The notes under the pieces: model-generated
Told to the model about the DNA's origin: nothing
Databases searched by the model: none
What the model saw: only the letters and a program-made list of their open reading frames with translations
In this document: positions 1 to 4,791 of the stretch, piece by piece
Layout of the letters: every line of letters starts with the position of its first letter
Numbering within the stretch: the first letter of the stretch is position 1
Translations under genes and position numbers: made by a program
NCBI GenBank assembly: GCA_902477075.1
Contig: CABSFU010000036.1
Span: 1-5,387, forward strand
DNA length: 5,387 nucleotides
Source of the DNA: UMGS1498 sp900552335
Lineage (GTDB): Bacteria; Bacillota_I; Bacilli_A; RF39; UBA660
Direction of reading: 5' to 3'

Positions 1-1
1 T

Positions 2-202
2 TCAAAAACAAATAGTTCTAGTGGAGATAGAGGCTTATGGTTTAGTGATTACGCGAACTTCCCTACAGCTGCTTCCTCTTGGGTCGGTCGTGGGGGCTTT
101 TTCAACGCTGGTTCGGGTGCCGGCGTGTTCTACTTCGCTCGTGCTCACGGCTATGCTAGCAGCTACGGTTTCCGTGTCGTTCTTGCGTACTAATTTATTA
201 AA
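2..202 (+). CDS. C-terminal fragment of a C-type-lectin-like (tail-fibre/DGR-target-like) surface protein, 5' partial
   Basis: Reading from base 2 gives 66 codons ending at TAA 200-202; the start lies outside the window. The peptide contains GLWFSDYANFP, then W-V-G-RGG-FFN, AGVFYF and finally GFRVV. The pattern W..RGG...G..AGVF......GFR is that of the CLec fold found at the C-terminus of phage tail-fibre and DGR-diversified proteins (family knowledge, from memory). The first 13 codons are AT-rich like the rest of the window. From about position 50 the codons switch abruptly to C/G/T-rich ones (GTC, GGC, TTC, GCT, CGT) and adenine nearly vanishes. No terminator is obvious directly after it. 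It probably belongs to the same family as the prepilin-like gene starting at 4792, where a CLec tip would follow the coiled coil; that link is inference. It could also be an unrelated tail-fibre-like adhesin or a prophage remnant. The reading frame is well supported, the exact function is not. Confidence 0.68.
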
Positions 203-226
203 ATAATGTTTCTGGTAAAAAAAGGT

Positions 227-253
227 TCACAATTTAAAAAAATATGATATAAT
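227..253 (+). promoter_or_regulatory. Probable sigma-A extended -10 promoter of the rimP-infB operon
   Basis: A perfect -10 hexamer TATAAT lies at 248-253 and is preceded by TGA at 245-247, giving the extended -10 form TGNTATAAT. A weak -35-like TTCACA lies at 227-232, only 15 bases upstream, so the extended -10 probably carries most of the activity. Transcription would begin near 259-262, just before the leader hairpin. The site sits in the only gap upstream of the five-gene cluster, which supports it as the operon promoter. Confidence 0.7.
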
Positions 254-268
254 AATAACGAACAACTT

Positions 269-293
269 GAGTGGGACAAAAATCCCACTCTTT
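269..293 (+). promoter_or_regulatory. rimP-leader-type hairpin (putative attenuator) in the operon 5' UTR
   Basis: GAGTGGGA (269-276) and TCCCACTC (283-290) form a perfect 8-bp stem around a 6-base loop, CAAAAA, followed by TTT at 291-293. A GAGTGGGA/TCCCACTC hairpin just before rimP is known from other Firmicutes, where it has been described as a putative premature terminator (rimP leader). Here the U-tract is short, three T then CAT, so termination would be weak or partial. The hairpin ends about 13 bases before the rimP Shine-Dalgarno sequence. It could attenuate the operon, stop read-through from the upstream surface-protein gene, or both. The structure is certain from sequence; the role is inferred. 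Confidence 0.72.
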
Positions 294-312
294 CATATAA
301 AATGGAGGAAAT

Positions 313-567
313 ATGACAATAGAAAAACAAGTTCAGGAATTAATTGAACCAATCATTAATCAACATAATTATGTAATTGAAAAAATAGAATATGTCAAAG
401 AGGGGAAAATATACTTTTTAAGAGTAATTATTGGAAAAAATGGAATTATTGATTTAGAAGATTGCGTTACGGTATCTAAATTAATTAATCCAATCCTAGA
501 TGAAAAGGACTTAATTGAAGAAAATTATATATTAGATGTTTGTTCAAATGGAGGAGATTATGAATAA
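313..567 (+). CDS. rimP: Ribosome maturation factor RimP, N-terminal domain only (short form)
   Basis: RimP assists maturation of the 30S subunit in the cytoplasm. The 84-residue product matches the RimP N-terminal alpha/beta domain: an N-terminal helix (QVQELIEPIINQ, residues 6-17), IEKIEYVKEGKIYFLRVII at 22-40 (compare VDIEFVKEG..WFLRVFI in Bacillus subtilis, from memory), an IDLEDCVTVSKLINPILDE segment at 46-64, and NYILDVCSNG at 71-80, equivalent to NYFLEVSSPG. The usual protein is about 150 residues and continues through an E/D-RPL motif into an SH3-like C-terminal domain. Here it stops four residues after that point, and nusA begins inside its last codons (8-bp overlap), so no DNA for a second domain remains. 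GGAGG at 304-308 is the ribosome binding site for ATG 313. Position before nusA supports the call. Whether the short form is functional is unknown. Confidence 0.85.
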   Translation: MTIEKQVQELIEPIINQHNYVIEKIEYVKEGKIYFLRVIIGKNGIIDLEDCVTVSKLINPILDEKDLIEENYILDVCSNGGDYE

Positions 568-1726
568 TAAAGATTTAAAAAAAGCAATAAAATTATTATG
601 TGAAGAAAAAGGCATTAGCGAAGATGTTATATATGAAGCCCTTGAATTAGCGCTTACATCTGCTTACAAAAAAAATTACAATTCCTTACAAAATGTAAGA
701 GTAGATATTAATAGAGAAACAGGTGATATTAAAGTTTTCTCTTATAAAACTGTTGTAGATCGTTCAATTGAAGACCAATATAAAAGTTTTGCTGATATTG
801 ACTTCTCCACAATAAATGAAGAAGATGAAGAAGACGATGGTGGTGAAATTCTTCCATTTATTTATGATGAAAAAATTCATTTAACATTAGAAGAGGCAAG
901 AAAAATTGATCCAAATATTCAAATTGGTGACACGATAGAAGAAGAGGTAACTCCATCTGACTTTGGCCGTGTAGCTGCTTCGACTGCAAAACAAGTTGTA
1001 ATTCAAAAAATAAGAGAAGCCGAAAAAGGTGTCATTATGAATGAATTTAGTGATAAAGAAGGCGAAATGATTGTAGGACCTGTTGTAATGGAGGATCAAA
1101 GAAACTATTATGTAGACTTAGGAAGGTTACATGGTATTTTACCAAAAACAGAAATTATTCCTGGTGAGACAATTAAAATGGAATCTTCTATTAAAGCATA
1201 TATCACAAAAGTAGATTCCAATAATCGTGGACCAATTATTTTATTATCAAGAATTCATTATGGTTTTGTAAAAAGACTATTTGAATTAGAAATACCAGAA
1301 ATAAATGAAGGCATCATTTTAGTATATAGTGTAGCAAGAGAGGCTGCCGTTCGTACAAAAGTAGCCGTTGGTTCAACTAATCCAAATGTAGATCCAGTTG
1401 GTGCTTGTATTGGTGAAAGAGGAATGCGTATTAATCGTATAATAGATGAATTACATGGAGAAAAAATAGATGTTATTCCATATGACAAGGATCCAAAAGT
1501 ATTTATTCAAAATGCTTTATCACCAGCTAAAAATGTACAAGTATTTATTTTAGATGAAAAAGAAAAACAAGCACTAGCAGTAGTAGATGATGAAAACTTC
1601 TCCTTAGCAATAGGTAAAAAAGGTTTAAATGTTAAATTAGCGAGCCGTCTAACTCATTACAAAATAGATGTTAAGACATATGATCAAGTAAAAGAAATGG
1701 GAATTAATATTGTTAATGAAGACTAA
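560..1726 (+). CDS. nusA: Transcription termination/antitermination factor NusA
   Basis: NusA binds RNA polymerase and nascent RNA and modulates pausing, intrinsic termination and antitermination. The ATG at 560 is chosen over an in-frame ATG at 536 because GGAGGA (550-555) stands just upstream and MNNKDLKKAIKLL aligns with the normal family start. This gives 388 residues. Domains in order: RNA-polymerase-binding N-terminal domain (about 1-160, with NVRVDINRETGDIKVF at 45-60 and TPSDFGRVAASTAKQVV at 131-147), S1 domain (about 165-235), KH1 with IGERG at 284-288 after VDPVGAC, and KH2 with SLAIGKKG at 348-355. There is no C-terminal acidic repeat region, as is normal in Firmicutes. An unusual insertion of about 30 residues (68-105) with an acidic core, NEEDEEDDGGE, interrupts the N-terminal domain. 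The gene overlaps rimP by 8 bp and ylxR by 11 bp. Confidence 0.97.
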   Translation: MNNKDLKKAIKLLCEEKGISEDVIYEALELALTSAYKKNYNSLQNVRVDINRETGDIKVFSYKTVVDRSIEDQYKSFADIDFSTINEEDEEDDGGEILPFIYDEKIHLTLEEARKIDPNIQIGDTIEEEVTPSDFGRVAASTAKQVVIQKIREAEKGVIMNEFSDKEGEMIVGPVVMEDQRNYYVDLGRLHGILPKTEIIPGETIKMESSIKAYITKVDSNNRGPIILLSRIHYGFVKRLFELEIPEINEGIILVYSVAREAAVRTKVAVGSTNPNVDPVGACIGERGMRINRIIDELHGEKIDVIPYDKDPKVFIQNALSPAKNVQVFILDEKEKQALAVVDDENFSLAIGKKGLNVKLASRLTHYKIDVKTYDQVKEMGINIVNED

Positions 1727-1973
1727 AAAAATACCAATGAGAATGTGTATAATTACAAGAGAAAAATTTCCAAAAATGGAATTAATCCGTGTAGTTAGAA
1801 CACCAGAAAATACTGTAATTGTTGATTTAACAGGAAAAGCAAATGGTAAGGGTGCTTATTTAAAGAAGGATTTAGCCGTTATTGAAAAAGCAGAAAAAAA
1901 TAAGGTATTAAATAAAATATTAGAGGTAGAAGTACCGGTAGAAATTTATGAAGAATTAAAAAAATTTGTTTAG
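1716..1973 (+). CDS. ylxR: YlxR family protein, RNase P modulator RnpM
   Basis: This 85-residue basic protein begins KTKKIPMRMCIITREKFPKM, the typical YlxR opening (R-x-C-I/V-x-x-x, then a LIRVV strand). It then carries NTVIVDLTGKANGKGAYL, matching the family's G-R/K-G-A-Y motif, and a C-terminal helical tail. YlxR binds RNA, and in B. subtilis it was reported to modulate RNase P, hence the name RnpM. ATG 1716 is preferred to TTG 1710, which would add two residues. Neither has a strong Shine-Dalgarno sequence, and the start lies inside the end of nusA (11-bp overlap), so translation is probably coupled to nusA. Its place directly after nusA is the standard Firmicutes order. Confidence 0.92.
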   Translation: MKTKKIPMRMCIITREKFPKMELIRVVRTPENTVIVDLTGKANGKGAYLKKDLAVIEKAEKNKVLNKILEVEVPVEIYEELKKFV

Positions 1974-1982
1974 GGGGAAAAT

Positions 1983-2567
1983 ATGGCAGGAAAAAGAGAA
2001 GATTATATATCATGGAGTGAATATTTTATGGGAATTGCTTTTATAAGCAGTTTGAGAAGTAAAGACCCACGAACACAAGTAGGCGCTTGTATTGTAGATA
2101 CAGAAAATCACATCTTATCAACAGGTTATAATGGTGCTCCATTAAACCTAAACGATGATGATCTTCCTTGGAATTCGCTAGGAGAAGAAAATGGTGACAT
2201 AATGAATATTAAAAATACTTTTGTATGTCATGCAGAGGCGAATGCGATAGATAATTATAATGGAAACAAAGAAAAATTAAATAATTCAACAATATATGTA
2301 ACTCTTTTTCCATGTGTAGAGTGTGCCAAAAGAATTATTCAGAATAAAATCAAAAAAGTAATTTTTTTAAAACAATATTCTTCACTAGAGCAAATAACTG
2401 CAGCTAATTATTTATTTGAAAAAGCAAATGTAGAAGTAGAAAAATTTGATGTGGAAGGTTTATATAATTTAAGTGATTCGTTTTTAAAAAAACAAAATGA
2501 TGATTTTCCGAGAATAGTATATACAAAAGATAAAGTAAAAACAAAAGAAAGAGGTGGCCAATTATGA
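1983..2567 (+). CDS. Deoxycytidylate (dCMP) deaminase, DCTD-like
   Basis: The enzyme is predicted to deaminate dCMP to dUMP, the substrate of thymidylate synthase, in the cytoplasm. It is 194 residues long and starts at ATG 1983 behind AGGGGG (1972-1977). Zinc and catalytic residues of the cytidine deaminase fold are visible: HAE at 83-85 (His ligand, catalytic Glu85) and PCVEC at 110-114 (two Cys ligands). Around them are RSKDPRTQVGACIVD at 25-39, STGYNGAP at 46-53 and DDDLPW at 58-63. These resemble the animal DCTD form (KRDDYLEW.EYFM, RSKDP.SQVGACIV, DD.LPW, from memory) more closely than B. subtilis ComEB. Members of this family are usually activated by dCTP and inhibited by dTTP; that is not testable here. 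After about residue 155 the tail is poorly conserved. It stands where ylxQ is normally found. It starts 9 bases after ylxR and ends in an ATGA overlap with infB. Confidence 0.9.
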   Translation: MAGKREDYISWSEYFMGIAFISSLRSKDPRTQVGACIVDTENHILSTGYNGAPLNLNDDDLPWNSLGEENGDIMNIKNTFVCHAEANAIDNYNGNKEKLNNSTIYVTLFPCVECAKRIIQNKIKKVIFLKQYSSLEQITAANYLFEKANVEVEKFDVEGLYNLSDSFLKKQNDDFPRIVYTKDKVKTKERGGQL

Positions 2568-4666
2568 TGAGTGTTGAAGATTATGCTTTAGATGTAAATA
2601 AATCAGTAGAAGAAATCTTAAAAAAATGTGCAGAGTTAAATATAGATGTAAAAGAAAAAGATGATTTACTAGATTATGATGCCATTGATGAACTAGATAG
2701 TATTTTAAACGATTCTGAAGTAGAAGATGATATAGAAGAAATCGTAGAAGACATAGCTTATAAAGAAAAAATTGATATGGATAATTCTATATCCAAACAA
2801 AAATTAAAAAAGAAATCTACTATTATAAATCAAGCTAAATCAAATAAAAAAGAATTAGCTAACAAGAAAAAAGAAATGTATAAAAACAAAGAAAAATTGA
2901 AATCAAATGACGATATTTCTGATAAGATTGTTTTATATACAGAAGGAATGAATGTAGCAGAATTAGCGAAACGACTAAATGTTTCACCAGCAGAAATCGT
3001 TAAAAAATTATTTATGTTAGGCATTATGTCTACTGTTAATAATAAAATTACTTATGAAAATGCAGAAGTGATTGCTTCGGATTATAATAAGGAGTTAAAG
3101 AAAGAAGAAGCTGTGGACGTTAGTAACTTTGAGGAATATGAAGCTATTGATAAATCCGATGACCTAAGAGAAAGACCACCGGTTGTAACAATTATGGGAC
3201 ATGTAGATCATGGTAAAACAACATTACTAGATACGATTCGAAAATCTCATGTAGCTAGTACAGAAGCTGGCGGAATTACACAGGCTATTAGTGCATACCA
3301 AATAGAATATAATGGTAAAAAAATCACCTTTATTGATACACCAGGGCATGCTGCCTTTACTGAAATGAGAGCTAGAGGTGCTAGTATAACAGATATCGTC
3401 ATCATTATTGTAGCAGCTGATGATGGTGTAATGCCTCAGACAAAGGAAGCCATTGATCATGCAAAAGCAGCAAATGTACCAATTATGGTTGTTATTAATA
3501 AAATAGATAAACCAGGTGCCAATATTGAAAGAATTAAAACAGAATTGAGCGAATATGGACTTACTCCAGAAGAATGGGGTGGAGATACCCTTTATAACCA
3601 AATTTCTGCTATGAATAATATTGGAATAGAAGGTGTTTTAGATAATATTCTTTTACTAGCTGAAATGCAAGAATATAAAGCAAATCCAAGTAGATATGCA
3701 ATTGGTACTGTTATCGAATCCCGATTAGATAAACATGTAGGACCTGTTGTAACATTACTAATTCAAAACGGGACTCTTCGTTTAGGAGATCCAATTGTAG
3801 TAGGAACAACATATGGAAAAGTAAGAACATTAAGAAATGATTTAGGTCAAGAAATTACAGAAGCTTTGCCAAGTCAACCAGTTGAAATAACAGGATTAAA
3901 TGACACTCCTACAAGTGGGGATAAATTTATGGCTTTTGAATCTGAAAAACAAGCTAGAAGTATTGGCGAACAAAGAAAGCAGACACAAAAAGATAGAGAT
4001 AAAAAAGCAGATTATGCTGTAACTTTAGATGATTTATTTTCAAGAATTGGTGAAGGTTTAAAAGAAATTAATGTTATTATTAAAGCAGATGTTCATGGTT
4101 CTAGTGAAGCTGTTAAAAATTCATTGGAAAAAATAGAGATAGAAGATGTAAGAATCAAAGTAATTCGTAGTAGTGTTGGTTCTATTACGGAGAGCGATAT
4201 CGTTCTAGCAAAAGCTTCGAATGCTATTATTATTGGATTTAATATTCGTCCAAACAATGAAATTCGTGAATATGCTAAAGAACAAGGTGTTGAAATTAGA
4301 CTTTATAATATCATTTATAAAGTAGTAGAAGAAATGGAAGCAGCTATGAAAGGTATGTTAGACCCAATTTATGAAGAAAAAGTAATTGGAGAAGCAGAAA
4401 TACGTCAATTATTTAAATTTTCTAAAGTTGGTGTCATAGCTGGATCTTATGTTACCAGTGGTGTTATCAAAAAAGATGCGAAAGCAAGAATAATTAGAGA
4501 TTCAGTTGTTATTTATGATGGTAATATTAACTCTATTCAAAGAGAAAAAGACTCAGTAAAAGAGGTAAAAAAAGGCTTAGAATGTGGTATTACAATTGAA
4601 AATTTCAATGACTTAAAAGTTGGAGATACAATAGAAGCATACGAATTAGTTGAAATAAAAAGATAA
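2564..4666 (+). CDS. infB: Translation initiation factor IF-2
   Basis: IF-2 is the GTPase that places initiator fMet-tRNA on the 30S subunit and promotes 50S joining. The 700-residue length is close to other Firmicutes IF-2 proteins. Domains: a first IF2_N-like helical module (4-48), an acidic then Lys-rich linker (49-117), a second IF2_N module (120-175, MNVAELAKRLNVSPAEIVKKLF), and the G domain from about 204. G motifs are G1 GHVDHGKTT at 212-220, a switch I region GGITQAI at 236-242, G3 DTPGH at 258-262, G4 NKID at 312-315 and G5-like SAM at 348-350. Domain II, domain III and the fMet-tRNA-binding C2 domain follow, ending in GLECGITIENF and VGDTIEAY. All key residues are present. Either ATG 2564 or the adjacent ATG 2567 could be used; GAGGTGG at 2551-2557 serves both. 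The start overlaps the deaminase stop (ATGA), suggesting coupled translation. Confidence 0.97.
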   Translation: MMSVEDYALDVNKSVEEILKKCAELNIDVKEKDDLLDYDAIDELDSILNDSEVEDDIEEIVEDIAYKEKIDMDNSISKQKLKKKSTIINQAKSNKKELANKKKEMYKNKEKLKSNDDISDKIVLYTEGMNVAELAKRLNVSPAEIVKKLFMLGIMSTVNNKITYENAEVIASDYNKELKKEEAVDVSNFEEYEAIDKSDDLRERPPVVTIMGHVDHGKTTLLDTIRKSHVASTEAGGITQAISAYQIEYNGKKITFIDTPGHAAFTEMRARGASITDIVIIIVAADDGVMPQTKEAIDHAKAANVPIMVVINKIDKPGANIERIKTELSEYGLTPEEWGGDTLYNQISAMNNIGIEGVLDNILLLAEMQEYKANPSRYAIGTVIESRLDKHVGPVVTLLIQNGTLRLGDPIVVGTTYGKVRTLRNDLGQEITEALPSQPVEITGLNDTPTSGDKFMAFESEKQARSIGEQRKQTQKDRDKKADYAVTLDDLFSRIGEGLKEINVIIKADVHGSSEAVKNSLEKIEIEDVRIKVIRSSVGSITESDIVLAKASNAIIIGFNIRPNNEIREYAKEQGVEIRLYNIIYKVVEEMEAAMKGMLDPIYEEKVIGEAEIRQLFKFSKVGVIAGSYVTSGVIKKDAKARIIRDSVVIYDGNINSIQREKDSVKEVKKGLECGITIENFNDLKVGDTIEAYELVEIKR

Positions 4667-4715
4667 ATATATAAATAAAAATAGTAATATAGTTTGTAGA
4701 TAGTAATTTTTTTAT

Positions 4716-4732
4716 GTTTGCTATATGCAAAC
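4716..4732 (+). other. Small perfect hairpin downstream of infB
   Basis: GTTTGC (4716-4721) and GCAAAC (4727-4732) form a 6-bp stem around the loop TATAT. No T-tract follows, so alone it is not a standard intrinsic terminator. It is directly followed by the ten-G run and then the terminator stem. It could protect the 3' end of the operon transcript or belong to a compound terminator. Confidence 0.5.
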
Positions 4733-4742
4733 GGGGGGGGGG
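4733..4742 (+). repeat. Homopolymer tract of ten G
   Basis: Ten consecutive G at 4733-4742 stand out in a window of roughly 30% G+C. The last two G belong to the perfect stem of the terminator. The other eight could pair by G-C and G-U with TCTTCTTT on the 3' side. Such tracts are prone to length change by slipped-strand mispairing. The tract is 49 bases upstream of the prepilin-like gene. It could also be a sequencing artefact. Confidence 0.9.
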
Positions 4743-4767
4743 TATTTTAAATACCTCTTCTTTTTTT
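4733..4767 (+). terminator. Probable intrinsic terminator of the rimP-infB operon
   Basis: GGTATTT (4741-4747) and AAATACC (4749-4755) form the core stem; in practice it would fold with a 3-base or larger loop. The stem can be extended downward by pairing the preceding G run with TCTTC (4756-4760) using G-U and G-C pairs. A run of seven T follows at 4761-4767. It lies 66 bases after the infB stop and 24 bases before the next gene, the expected place for a terminator between two unrelated units. Confidence 0.75.
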
Positions 4768-4791
4768 GCTATAAAAAGGAAGGAAGATTAT

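Noticed and set aside
21..206. Open frame on the + strand, third frame, over the left-edge region
   Set aside because: The frame starting at base 2 gives a recognisable CLec-like peptide with W, RGG, AGVF and GFR landmarks. The alternative gives a low-complexity L/V/S/T peptide with no start-site context and is explained as a shadow.
536..559. Upstream in-frame ATG for nusA, adding eight residues
   Set aside because: It has no ribosome binding site and lies deep in rimP, while GGAGGA at 550-555 is well placed for ATG 560, which matches the family N-terminus.
887..1099. Minus-strand open frame inside nusA
   Set aside because: It lies within a clearly conserved gene on the other strand, is rich in Phe/Tyr/Asn as expected from the complement of AT-rich codons, and has no family resemblance.
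3227..3601. Minus-strand open frame of 124 codons inside infB
   Set aside because: It is antisense to the conserved G domain. Its length follows from codon bias, and its Cys/Phe/Ile-rich product looks like no known protein.
4681..4707. Direct repeat ATAGTAAT at 4681-4688 and 4700-4707
   Set aside because: Eight bases in very AT-rich intergenic DNA can repeat by chance, and no site-specific context supports a function.
4694..4727. Possible promoter for the prepilin-like gene (TTGTAG and TGCTATATG)
   Set aside because: The spacing between the boxes is too long (about 22 bases), and the -10-like sequence is the loop and stem of the small hairpin. It is too weak to annotate.
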